The notes beneath the pieces are model-generated. The model saw only the letters and a list, made by a program, of their open reading frames with translations. It was not told where the DNA came from and ran no database searches. Position numbers and translations under genes: made by a program. DNA of 36,898 bases from Branchiostoma floridae (lineage: Eukaryota; Chordata; Leptocardii; Amphioxiformes; Branchiostomatidae), in contig NW_023365716.1 in assembly GCF_000003815.2 (NCBI RefSeq), forward strand, positions 58,848 to 95,745, written 5' to 3'. Below are positions 20,683 to 31,916 of the stretch, piece after piece; the stretch's first letter is position 1; each line of letters begins with the position of its first letter.

Positions 20683-22371
20683 GTACGTGTGAGTTACTAG
20701 ATGCCGGGCCAATGCACTACTCTGTGTTGCAGAATAGTCACACTGGTCACACTTGTAGGGTTTTTCACCTGTGTGGGTTCTCATGTGTTGGGACAAGTAA
20801 GTTTTTAGAGTTGTCCTGTACCCACACTCCCCACACATGTAGGGTTTCTCACCAGTGTGGTTTGATGCCATGTGGTTGTCCAAAGTACCTTTCTGTGCTG
20901 CAGAATAGTCACACTGGTCACACTTGAAGCGTTTTTCACCATTATGTTTTGATGCAATGTGGAAGTCAAGGGTGGATTTCCCTGCTGCAGAATAGTCACA
21001 CTGTTCGCACTTGTAGGGTTTTTCACCTGTATGGATTCGCATGTGTTGGGATAAGTTGCACTTTTGAGTTGTTTTGTACCCGCACTTCTCACACATGTAG
21101 GGTTTCTCGCCAGTGTGTTTTGCTGCCATGTGTAAGTCAAGCTGGGTTTTTCGTGCCGCAGAATAGTCACACTCATGACACTTGAAGGGTTTATCATGAG
21201 TGTGTTTCGCTATTATATGGTAGTCAAGAACGGCTTTCAGTACTGCTGAATAGTCACACTGCTTACATTTGTAAGGTTTCTCATCCGTGTGTTTCCTGGC
21301 CACGTGGGAGTCCAAATGGGATTTCCGTGCAGCAGAATAGTCGCACTGGTCACACTTGTAGGGTTTCTCTTCTGTGTGAGTTCTCAAGTGTTTGGACAAG
21401 AGGGCCTTATGCGCCGTCCTGTAACCACACTCTCCACACGTGTAGGGTTTATCTCCGGTGTGTATCATAAGGTGATAATCTAATGAAGATTTCCGCACTG
21501 TTGTAAAGTCACACTGGTCACACTTATAGGGCTTTTCACCTGTGTGGGTTCTCATGTGTTGGGTCAATATATATTTCTGAGTTGCCCTGTACCCACACTC
21601 CCCACACATGAAGGGTTTGTCACCACTGTGCTTTGCTTTATGTTTAGCTAAGGTGGATTTCCTTGCAGCAGAATAGTCACACTGGTCACACTTGTAGGGT
21701 TTTTCCCCTGTGTGGGATCTCATATGTTCGGTCAACTGATATTTATGAATTGTCCTGTACCCACACTCCCCACACATGTAGGGTTTGTCTCCAGTATGTT
21801 TTGCTTTTACATGCGTGTCCAAATTGGGTTTACATGCTGCAGAAAAGTCACACTGATCACACTTGTAGGGTTTTTCTCCAGTATGGGTTCTCATGTGTTC
21901 NNNNNNNNNNNNNNNNNNNNNNNNNNNNNNNNNNNNNNNNNNNNNNNNNNNNNNNNNNNNNNNNNNNNNNNNNNNNNNNNNNNNNNNNNNNNNNNNNNNN
22001 NNNNNNNNNNNNNNATAGTCGCATTGGTCACACTTGTAGGGTTTTTCACCACTGTGTTTATCTGCTATAGGGTTGTCCAAAATGATTTTCTGTGCTGCCG
22101 AATAGTCGCACTGGCCACACTTGTCGGGTTTTTCACCTGTGTGGGTTCTCATAGGTCTAGATAATTCAGACTTTTGAGTTGTCCTGTACCCACACTCCCC
22201 ACACATGTAAGGTTTCTCACCGGTGTTATTCAAGTTGACGTTCTGTGCTGCCGTCTGGTCTTCATCACTGCTTGTTTTGTTCTCGCCTTTGATCCCAGAA
22301 ACCTCGGCGCGAGACCCATTGTAGCAGCTCAGAGCAACTCCGGTGGGAGACCCATGTCCGTCCTTTTCCAT
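20683..22371 (-). CDS. Gene F: about 18-finger C2H2 protein with its own N-terminus (3' incomplete)
   Basis: Minus strand. The ATG at 22371 follows the acceptor TTTTTTCATTAG|GCTGAAC by seven bases. The N-terminus (about 55 residues, starting [20 protein letters not shown]) is unlike the MAEF family but holds a SUMO-type IKGE. About 18 finger positions follow, two of them broken by the 114-N gap at 21901-22014. Fingers 1 and 2 have lost the first zinc His (SRPMRTH and [11 protein letters not shown] to CCT in both). Several type B fingers have H-X4-H spacing (HIIAKH, HMAAKH), and runs of two or three type B fingers interrupt the alternation. The frame runs into the gap at 20320-20682; sequence beyond the gap belongs to the opposite strand. 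It is the only minus-strand gene in the right half. Confidence 0.85.
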
Positions 22372-22377
22372 GTTCAG

Positions 22378-23307
22378 CCTAATGAAAAAATAAATTTGGA
22401 TTAACTTCATTAAGGAATCGAATGATCATAAATAACAAAGAATATAGGATTCTGACATGAGAGGGCTATATAACATAGTATTACAACTTATCCCAAAACA
22501 ATTTTGGCATTTTTCATTAAAACAGATTGTCCAATTCCAAGTTCTTTAAAAGAATTTTGCTTGGAAGTTATTACAAAATCACGGTAAGCCCTTACAATTA
22601 CTGTATTTGTTCACTCCGCCAATGCAAAGGGATATGTTAAATTATGTAACGTACATCTAAGATCTGGCGTATAGATACCATTTGTTAAGAAATACTAGTA
22701 TGACATGAATACAATAAAGTCGTTTATGTGAGCGAGTAAAACTTTCTCAGTTTGTGCAGCTGACTTCTGTTGTAATGAATTAAAATCCCATGGACATTGT
22801 AAAAGTAACATGTACAAGAAGAAGAGAAGAGAAAACGCATGTAGATTGCCTGGAAAATTGCATTTCTGCAACTTTGAGCGATCAGGTAAAACTATTAGTC
22901 TCTACCAGACTCCGGATCGCTGAAAAATCGTAGAAATGGAACGCATAGAGGAGTAAGCCGGCCAGAGAACTATAGCCGGCTAGGGAACAGCATGCGATCC
23001 ACAGAGTCTGTCGAATGTCGGTATCTTCTAACGATATTAAATTAATCCACCAATTATTTTTACAAGGAAAGTAGCTCAGCGCTGTAACTAATTTAAGTCA
23101 GAAATCAATCAATGCCCCGTGGGGCGCGTCTCGCAGCGTTCGGCAAACGCGTGCCTTTTTTGGTGCAAATGTCAAACTGCGCTCGGCAACAAAACGCATC
23201 TTTAAGAATGGCAGTTACTCGATTCTTGATTTCATAACGATAACTTAATTTTAGCAGTTTTAAACGGCCACTATCTAGATCACAAAGTTTTCATCGTCGC
23301 TACTTTC
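22378..23307 (-). other. Upstream intron or promoter region of gene F
   Basis: No family promoter module is found. It holds a small inverted-repeat element (22906-23010) and a GC-richer stretch at 23.10-23.20 kb (GCCCCGTGGGGC palindrome, CpG-rich). That stretch could hold the gene F promoter; genes F and G diverge around the 100-N gap at 23308-23407. Confidence 0.4.
22906..23010. mobile_element. Candidate short foldback element
   Basis: CAGACTCCGGATCGC (22906-22920) pairs imperfectly with GCGATCCACAGAGTCTG (22994-23010). Inside, GCCGGC-AG-GAAC-like words recur at about 22953 and 22973. No target duplication was identified. Confidence 0.3.
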
Positions 23308-23529
23308 NNNNNNNNNNNNNNNNNNNNNNNNNNNNNNNNNNNNNNNNNNNNNNNNNNNNNNNNNNNNNNNNNNNNNNNNNNNNNNNNNNNNNNNNNNNNN
23401 NNNNNNNAGATTCACCTCGCTGTCGGACGGAAGATAAATACGCGCCTTTGCAAGTACCGCGATGCACTATTTTAACCCGAACTACTTTTGGGGACGGGGG
23501 TCGCGGATAAATACTGTGTTATGAGACCT

Positions 23530-23603
23530 CATCTCCGAAGAACTGTCGATATTTTACGGAATTACAGAAGCCATGGAGACCGCTAATCACCATAGACCTA
23601 CGG
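23530..23603 (+). promoter_or_regulatory. Leader exon of gene G with a replaced upstream region
   Basis: The 3' part, from ATCTCCGAAGAACTGTCG to CTACGG|GTAAGAC (donor at 23604), is homologous to the leader exon of H. Directly upstream, where the YY1-like site should lie (about 100 bp from the donor), there is instead GGGGACGGGGGTCGCGGATA and AATACTG. That resembles a block normally inside the leader introns (23.78, 27.05, 35.25 kb). GATAAATA could act as a TATA-like box. DR1 and YY1-like sites are absent or lost in the 100-N gap. Confidence 0.5.
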
Positions 23604-24477
23604 GTAAGACATGTGGTTGTCTATAGTGCTTTCTGGTTGGTGCTAGTTTAGCGATAAATTATAATTAGAAGTGTGTTTGTGGTTGGTATTTTGATGGGGA
23701 GGGGGGCTTGCACTACTATGTTTGTCACACCTGACTTTCTACCAATTCCTCAATAACTTCAGTCCTCGTACTTTGTAAACTCCGGGGCGCGGATAGATGC
23801 TGTGTTGTGCTACTTCGAAACTTTCTATTCCAGACAGAATTTCTACTGTAGGGAAGGCCGAGCCTGAGGCCATGTATGTTTGCCATTTTCTCTGTCCTTT
23901 GCCTGTACATGTGTCAGAAAGTATCTATCACGTAATAGCAGTTGATCCTAACGAACGTATTTTTGTATGGCTGGACGTGGCAAGAGGAGTCTTTCGGGAG
24001 GCTTGTTGGATTCTTTTACAAGTATAATGGATTTATGCTGTTCCAGGTTGCGGCGTCCCTCCCCTGCATCCAGAGACTAAGAGAGAAGCTAGCCTCTGAT
24101 TCGGCACCGTCGTCATACTTGTCATACTCAGGTATGTGGTTTCATAACGTTTCCGTTACAAAATAATATTTCATATATAAACATATCATTTATCTTAAAA
24201 TATACTAGTCTATCATCATATAATATAACTTCCCATTAATATTAAATAGACCAACATTTTCCGAAGGTTAAGTTTGTCACGAGCGACTTTTTTTTCTTAG
24301 ATATATGAGAAAAAGATGATTGGCCTGAGGACTGTAAATGCTTTTTAGAAATTTAAAAAGTTCCGGTTTGCAGGTAAAATCAAAACTTAATTCTTAGTGT
24401 GTGTATCAGAAATCTAGCAAGAATTCTTGATTCATAATCTACCCCACCCCCACCCCACCCCCTCCAACAGAGCAGAA
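23604..24477 (+). other. Leader introns of gene G
   Basis: Starts with the conserved intron block and a G-rich run near 23695-23707. It is interrupted by the short exon at 24047-24131. The final acceptor is CCCCCTCCAACAG| at 24469-24470, after a C-rich tract. About 1.2 kb is directly duplicated in the leader region of H (26.8-27.7 kb). Confidence 0.55.
24047..24131 (+). other. Probable noncoding second leader exon of gene G
   Basis: 85 bp bounded by GCTGTTCCAG| and CTCAG|GTATGT, conserved in H (27317-27383). In the phase that would join MEDSS it contains a TGA, so it is predicted to be untranslated. Confidence 0.45.
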
Positions 24478-25686
24478 ATGGAAGATTCGAGCTGTGAAAA
24501 TTCCATGGAAGAGCAGTGTGTTGGGCATCTTGGGAAGGAGATGGACCATTCTGGACACCCCGGAAAGGAGAGTGACAGCAGGGAGACCCAGACAGCAGAC
24601 ATGGGCCTTCAGCAGGAAACGTGTGATGTGAACTTTGCCCAACCTGACAACACATCAACCTCACAGGTACTAGTACAGGAGAGCAGAGGCAATGTGGAAA
24701 GGCATGTGGTTAAACACATGGGTGAGAAACCCTACATGTGTGGGGAGTGTGGATACAGATCAGTTCAAAAGTCTGACTTAACCAAACATATGAGAATCCA
24801 CACAGGATTAAACAAACATCTAACAAAACATAGTGGCAAGAAACCCTACACGTGTGGGGAGTGTGGGGTAAGAACAACATATAAAGAAAGCTTATCTCGA
24901 CACATGAGAACCCATACAGGAGAGAAACCCTACAAATGTGACCAGTGTGACTATTCTGCCGCACGGAAATCCACTTTGGATAACCATACAGTAGCAAAAC
25001 ACAGTGGCGAGAAACCCTACATGTGTGGTGAATGCGGATATAGGACAGTTGAAAGGTCTGCCTTGTCCCGACATATGAGAATCCATACAGGAGAAAAACC
25101 CTACAAGTGTGACCAGTGTGACTATTCTGCAACAGAGAAATCCAGTTTGGTCAAACATATAAGAAAACACACTGTTGAGAAATTCTACATGTGTGGGGAA
25201 TGTGGGTTCAGGACAGCTATGAAGTGTAACTTATCAGTACATATAAGATCCCACACAGGAGAAAAGCCCTACAAGTGTGACCAGTGTGAATATTCTGCTG
25301 CACATAAATCAACTTTGGACCAACACCTAGAAAAGCACACCGGTCAGAAACCCTTTATGTGTGGGGAGTGTGGGTACAGAGCAGCTCAATGGCAACACTT
25401 ATACCGTCATATGAGAACCCACACTGGAGAAAAACCCTACAAGTGTGAGCAGTGCGACTATTCTGCTGCACAGAAAGGCCATTTGGACCGACACCTAATG
25501 AAACACACCGGTGAGAAGCCTTTCATGTGTGACGAGTGTGGGTACAGGACAGCTCGCAAGTCTACCTTAATCCGACACATGAGAAGCCATTCAGGTGAAA
25601 AACCTCACAAGTGTGACCAGTGTGATTTTTCCGCAGCACAGAAACATCATTTGATCAACCATCAAACTAGACATTCCAGTGAGTAA
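24478..25686 (+). CDS. Gene G: 11-finger C2H2 protein, short N-terminus (MEDSS type)
   Basis: 402 residues. The acceptor (CCAACAG|AGCAGAA) lies just before an ATG that aligns with the internal EMEDS/EMEES of the MAEF domain, so G lacks the first ~100 residues of that domain, including both SUMO-type motifs. Residues 1-80 keep the HPGKE, TSQV and ERHVVKH parts. Finger 1 is followed by a half-finger (LNKHLTKH) left by an in-frame deletion of most of a type B finger. Ten more fingers follow, alternating. One has GVRTT instead of GYRT. The frame ends at TAA in HSSE. Decayed fingers follow. Promoter differs from its relatives. Confidence 0.85.
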   Translation: MEDSSCENSMEEQCVGHLGKEMDHSGHPGKESDSRETQTADMGLQQETCDVNFAQPDNTSTSQVLVQESRGNVERHVVKHMGEKPYMCGECGYRSVQKSDLTKHMRIHTGLNKHLTKHSGKKPYTCGECGVRTTYKESLSRHMRTHTGEKPYKCDQCDYSAARKSTLDNHTVAKHSGEKPYMCGECGYRTVERSALSRHMRIHTGEKPYKCDQCDYSATEKSSLVKHIRKHTVEKFYMCGECGFRTAMKCNLSVHIRSHTGEKPYKCDQCEYSAAHKSTLDQHLEKHTGQKPFMCGECGYRAAQWQHLYRHMRTHTGEKPYKCEQCDYSAAQKGHLDRHLMKHTGEKPFMCDECGYRTARKSTLIRHMRSHSGEKPHKCDQCDFSAAQKHHLINHQTRHSSE

Positions 25687-25860
25687 CTCTACATGTGCGG
25701 GGCCGGGGAGTGCGGGTTCAGGGCAGCTCAAAGATCTAACTTGTCCCGACATATGAGATCCCACACAGGAGAAAAACCCTTGTGACTATACTGCTGCAAC
25801 GTACCAAACTCTCATTTGACCGACATTTGAGAAAGCACACAGGTGAAAAGTCGTAGATGT
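25687..25860 (+). pseudogene. Decayed finger tail of gene G
   Basis: After TAA the frame reads LYMCGAGECGFRAAQRSNLS and [11 protein letters not shown] before another stop. The Cys knuckle has two extra residues (CGAGEC), and a deletion removes the next Cys pair. A third remnant (HLRKHTGEKS-like) ends near 25855. Confidence 0.7.
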
Positions 25861-26678
25861 GCGTAGTGCGTTCTTACGGGGCAAATGTCTAAATAGCCAA
25901 CAAAAGGAGAACTCACAGAGGAGAAAAAAACCATTATTATTATCTGTACCGCAGAAATGCCACCTTTATGTACAATTCAGAAGATGTGCGAAACAAACCA
26001 GATGTATGAGCATGACAAAGATAGCATACAATTATTAAGCCATGTAAAGGCATTATGGCGAAAGGCACCCCCTTCATTAGTGACCATGTTATTTGTGTTA
26101 CTTGTCTTAATCTAGGCTCAATCTACAAAGTATATAGGAGGCAGACATATCCAAGAAAGCTGCCGAAGTTTATAGCAAATGTGTCAGACGGACCGCTTTC
26201 ACCTCTAAAGCCGATGTAGGCTTTGTATGTCTGGTGTTTAAACATCATGGCACAGAGATCTTCTTTTTACATTTTTTTATATAAATATTGGTGACCATGA
26301 AGTATCTAAACTTCTTTTTTAAATATTATTATTGGCTGTATTGGGTTTGGGATATTTGGTTTCAGATGAATCTAACCCATAATGGCAATAAAGAGCATAT
26401 TGTGCTTGTACTTTATATTCTGATCACTAGTATTCTTAGTGTTCTTAGGTCAAACATGCAGCAATATAGATTGTACTACCATGTTTGAGAACTCGGCTTA
26501 ATTTTGTTGAGGTCTTTCGAAATAAAGTCATTGTAAGCAAAGTTTATAATTTGGTGTTGTGCTTTTTAAAAATATATATTTTGTTGTTTTATATAATCTG
26601 ATATCCGTATGAAAGTTTTTCTCTGGCGGTTCTCATACATTACAAAAATGTAGGCCTCAAAAACACTGGAGCAAGGGG
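25861..26678 (+). other. 3' UTR of gene G and spacer to the next promoter
   Basis: AT-rich. Poly(A) signal AATAAA at 26521-26526, only about 150 bp before the next promoter module. No gene is seen. Confidence 0.6.
26521..26526 (+). terminator. Poly(A) signal of gene G
   Basis: AATAAA followed by GTCATTGTAAGCAAAG, matching the 3' ends at 30189 and 34441. Confidence 0.6.
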
Positions 26679-26875
26679 TTATGCGGCGATCTCTGGTTTA
26701 ATCTATGGTGAAGTGAGTATCAGGTTTGTGACCTCTAACCTTTGCCCTGGAGATAGACCTAACGTCCGCCATTTTGTTTTGCGTCTTCGGCTTTGGTTTC
26801 AGATCTCCGAAGAACTGTCGGCATTTTACGTAATTCAAGAAGCCATAGAGACCGCTAACCACCATAGACCTACAG
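26679..26875 (+). promoter_or_regulatory. Promoter module and leader exon of pseudogene H
   Basis: TTATGCGGCGA (26679-26689), DR1-like TGACCT-C-TAACCT (26729-26741), YY1-like GTCCGCCATTTT (26764-26775), leader exon ending CCTACAG|GTAAG at 26875, 100 bp after the YY1-like site. The module is intact although the coding part is broken. Confidence 0.7.
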
Positions 26876-27694
26876 GTAAGACCTGTGGTTGTCGTTAATA
26901 CTTTTTGGTGTGTGCTACTTCAGCGGTAAATTATAATTAGGAGTGTGTTTAGGGTTGGTATTTTGATGGGGAGGGGGGCTTGCACGTCGTCACACCTGAC
27001 TTTCTACCCAGTCTTCAATAACTTCAGTCCTGGTACTTAATAGATCCCGGGCACGGATAGACACTGCGTTCTGCAACTTTGAAACTTTCTATCCCAGACA
27101 GAATTTCTAGGGAAGGCCAAGTTTGAGGCCATGTATGTTTGCCAGTTCTCAATCATTTGCCTGTATATGTGTCAGATAGTATCTCTCACGTAAAAATAGC
27201 AGTTGATCCTAACGAACGTAGTTTTGTATGACTGGATGTGGCAAGAGGAGTCTTTTGGGAGGCTTGTTGGATTCTTTTGCAAGTACAGTACTAGTAATGG
27301 ATTTATGCTGTTCCAGGTTACGGCGTCCCTCCCAGCATCCATAAAGATGCTAGCCTCTGATTCGGCACTGTTGTCATACCCAGGTATGTGGTTTCATAAG
27401 GTTCCGGTTCATAATAAAATTTCATATCTAAACATGTCATTTATCTTTGAAAAATAGTCTTTCGCCATATAATATAATTGATATTAAGTAGACCAACATT
27501 GTCCGAAGGCAAAGTTTGTCAAGAGCGATTTGTAATGTTTTTTCCCATATATGAGAAGAAGAGAACTGTTAATGCTTGTTAGAAATCTAAAAAGTTGCAG
27601 TTTGCAGGTAAAATAAAAACCTAATTCTTAGTGTGTGTCACAGCTTTAAAAAGAAGTTTTGATCTATAATTTATCCCCTCCTCCCTCCTACAAG
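26876..27694 (+). other. Leader introns and second leader exon of H
   Basis: Direct duplicate of the gene G leader region. The small exon 27317-27383 lies between TTCCAG| and CCCAG|GTATGT. The final acceptor is CTCCTACAAG| at 27693-27694. No coding sequence is seen. Confidence 0.5.
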
Positions 27695-27700
27695 GCAGAA

Positions 27701-28782
<1,082 letters not shown>

Positions 28783-30049
28783 AGTGTGACTTTTCCGCCG
28801 CAGAGAAGTCCACTTTGGACAGGCATCTAACAAAGCACACCGGTGAGAAATTCTTCATGTGTGAGAACAGCAACTTGACGGTCTAATTTAGCCCAACACA
28901 TGAGAACACACACAGGAAAAGAACCTTATGACGTCAAACTAAAACTACAGTGCGGCTAGGAAATCTCATCTCCCGAAACATTTGACAAGACATACCAAAG
29001 AACCTACATCTACGTGTGTGACAAATGTACAGCATACAACGTTTTTGCCTTAATACGTGAACGGTCTTTTAGAAAAAATTGCATCCAGTTATGAAAATGT
29101 TATCTGTAGCCTTAGTCTGTACAAGGGCCCAATATCTAGTTTGTAAAAACGAAATGTACATTAGAGGCAGACATGTTCAGTTAGAGATTTTTATTATAGC
29201 AAATCTTTCGAGCGGTTGGTTTGAACTAAGTCAAGTTGCACCTAATACTTCATAGTTGTAGGTTCTGTACATAAGATAGTTTTAGTAGACTCACTTTTTC
29301 GTGTTAAAATCGACTGTTTCTTAAGAACATTGCGTATTGCTTACAATGTGTACTTAGTATTCCGTACACTTGTATTCTGAGTGTTTATTCTCTATTTTTT
29401 TTTAATCTTATAGCAATATCTTTTACATGATTGAGAACTTCATGCAGTTTGGTAAAGATCATCATCAAAATGAAGGGATGTAAATAAAACAAAGCCATTG
29501 ATTCTGTGTTGATTTACATTGTCTATTGACACGATTCTGACTGCATTGTTTTAGCAGTGTTACATAGGAGTTGGTTGTATCCAATAGTTGCGTTATTGTG
29601 GTTAGGGTTTTTTTTATTCAACTGAATTCTAAATTTATCAAAACTCTGGGTATATCAGCCGTTTCTGTTGACTTGGCCTGGTTGGGACTAAAATTGAAAG
29701 CCTCACACAACTAAGAAAAAGTTAATAAGGCCATGGTAACATGCATTGCACGATTTACCGCGACGGGGATTCCATGCGCGGTACGTTTGAGAAAAATTGG
29801 GGGCAATAAAATCAGCCTCACACTCAGGGTTGACTATCGCAGCAAAGCCTAACGATATCACCCTTGACAATTAAGCCACAGAAAACGGGTTTTTATGTAG
29901 GTTTTAGACTTGAGATAGTTTTGATATGATCTTCTTTTTTTTCATCAAATATACACATGTCGGTATTTAGTTGAATACTGGAACATTTATAACATTGGTA
30001 CATTTAGTTGCTTTAGTCAACTTTATTTGATAGAATGATCGAACATTTC
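28783..30049 (+). other. 3' UTR of H and spacer
   Basis: Positions 28783-28920 are the same fossil finger as in copy 2. The main poly(A) hexamer is mutated to AATGAA near 29470; AATAAA follows at 29483-29488. Homology with copy 2 runs to about 29810, then stops inside the intergenic spacer. No gene is seen. Confidence 0.6.
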
Positions 30050-30230
30050 CAAGTATATAGTTTATACGCACCGATGTGTATGCTATATATGTTTTGTACA
30101 CATGTATTCGTAGTGTTTAAGCTTAGAGCAATATAGATGATGCTGGCATGTTCAAAAACGTAGCATAATTTTTGTAAAGCTCATTGAAAATAAAGTAAGT
30201 GTAAGCAAAGACAGTTATTTGCACTGGGTT
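30050..30230 (+). other. Orphan 3' UTR remnant
   Basis: GAGCAATATAGATG...CATGTTCAAAAACGTAGC... AAAATAAAGTAAGTGTAAGCAAAG matches the 3' ends of genes G (about 26.46-26.55 kb) and D (about 34.39-34.46 kb), with AATAAA at 30189-30194. No coding exon precedes it, since H already has its own 3' UTR. It probably marks a deleted gene. Confidence 0.6.
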
Positions 30231-30706
30231 TGTTTATATAGTCCGATAGTCGTACAATTTCGTTTAAAAAATAATTTTGACTCCATTGTCTTAGCAGCTT
30301 AAGATATGTAGACATTTCCTACCAGGGCGTAATTTTGACAGAGAAAAATACCATAATTTTTTGGAAGAAGGGTAGACCAATCAAAATGTAAGGTTTTGAT
30401 TTCAATCGTAGTCAAATAGCATCCTTGTGGTAGCAGTGTTTCAACATCTAAAGGTAAATTGAGGAAGAAATCCAGCGCATATCGGATTCCACCTGGCTTG
30501 GCCTAACCGTCAAAACCTGACAGAATCTGAGACGAAAAAATTGAAATATAGAACGTTTGTTTTGTTTATTGAGGAAGTTACATTAGTGTTGAAATACACA
30601 CACTACTCTTTTCGGAGTGCTCTTTCATAAAATACTTGAATTATAACCACTACTGCTTCATTTATAGCGTTATTTTTGCAAGGTTTAAAACCAGAAGAGT
30701 AAAGCG

Positions 30707-30896
30707 CTATGCGGCGATCTTTGTTTTGACCTATTTATCATCAGGTTTGTGACCTTTCACCTTTACCCTGTTAGTGAGAGCTGACGTCCGCCATCTTGTT
30801 TTGTGGCTCGTCTAGCGTTTTTCATATTCTCAAAACTGAAGTCATTTTTACGACTTGTAGGAGTTTTGGACACCGCTTACTACAGTAGACCTACAG
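30707..30896 (+). promoter_or_regulatory. Promoter module and leader exon of gene D
   Basis: CTATGCGGCGA (30707-30717), DR1-like TGACCT-T-TCACCT (30750-30762), YY1-like GTCCGCCATCTT (30786-30797), leader exon ending CCTACAG|GTAAGAC at 30896. The YY1-like site is 99 bp from the donor. Confidence 0.7.
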
Positions 30897-31914
30897 GTAA
30901 GACTGCTAATTATAGTGAATACTGCCTGGTTGGTGCTTGTTGGGCGGTAAATTAGAATTAGAGGTGTGTTTGCGATCGGTAGTCGATGGGGAGGGGGGCA
31001 TTCAAACTAAATTATGTGTGAAATCTAACGACAGCCAAATATCATTTTGTTCTCCCCAGAGAGTGGAATAAGGAAGGCCCTCCACTATACTCTCAGCCAG
31101 CTCCACTATACTATTTTTCAAATTTAGTGTGTTTCTTCCCTATTTTCTTTGTTAGTTTTGCTAAGATTAATGACAATTCACAGATTTTTGTACCAAGTGG
31201 CATCACTTTTCCAGTCAGCATTGTCTGCAAAAACTTGTGAATGAGCAATGATCAAAACAATAGTAGTTTTGCCACTTCACAACAAAGGAATAACAACAGT
31301 ATGTTATACTTGTAGTATTTGACACACGCAAAATGAACCCATTTTCATCAAAGTGCAGCGCGTTGGTGCGGGTTATTTTTGCCAGCCCCTCCACTATACT
31401 AAAAAATTCTGGGGAGAACCCTGCTATATATGGAAATCAACCCCGTTTTGTGTGCAGTCATTATTTTCGCATAATCATGAATAGGCCAAGAAGCTGCAGT
31501 GCCAGTGAAATGTATTTTCCACCTGACCGATGCCAGATGGTATAAACGCGTCCACTGTACTCCTCTATCACACCATTGTACAATCTCATATTTGTTCTAC
31601 CACAATTAAAGTCCAAAATCTCTGGAGGCGCATGTGTATATAGATTGTTATGTTTCTATGTGTCTGCATTGTTGTGTTGAATAAATGTATTCTGTTTTTA
31701 CTATGAGTCAATTCGTGCCTGTGTTGAATAAGGAAATACTATGTTGTTCTATCCCCTAATTGATACATATCCAGATCTTGTTACTGGAAAAACAATTCAG
31801 GAGCTAAGTAAAACGGTAAAAAAAATTCACAGAAGACTTTCTTTTCTGCATTATAAAATGTTTAATAAATAATTATGTGTTTTTCTCATACTTGTTTTCT
31901 TATCATCATTTTAG
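30897..31914 (+). other. Leader intron of gene D
   Basis: 1018 bp; GT at 30897, AG at 31913-31914. It begins with the conserved intron block and GATGGGGAGGGGGGC, and contains a hAT-like MITE (31043-31423). No coding sequence is seen. Confidence 0.65.
31043..31423. mobile_element. hAT-like MITE in the leader intron of gene D
   Basis: About 381 bp. The right end read inward is CAGGGTTCTCCCCAGAA, a hAT-style CAGGG start; the left end is CATTTTGTTCTCCCCAGA, sharing GTTCTCCCCAGA. Flanks CCAAATAT (31035-31042) and CTATATAT (31424-31431) match at 6 of 8, consistent with an old 8-bp target duplication. TCCACTATACT is repeated near both ends. Paralogous introns lack it. No transposase is encoded. Confidence 0.65.
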
Positions 31915-31916
31915 AG

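Noticed and set aside
31333-31545. 70-codon open frame in the leader intron of D
   Set aside because: Overlaps the right end of the MITE; no family resemblance.
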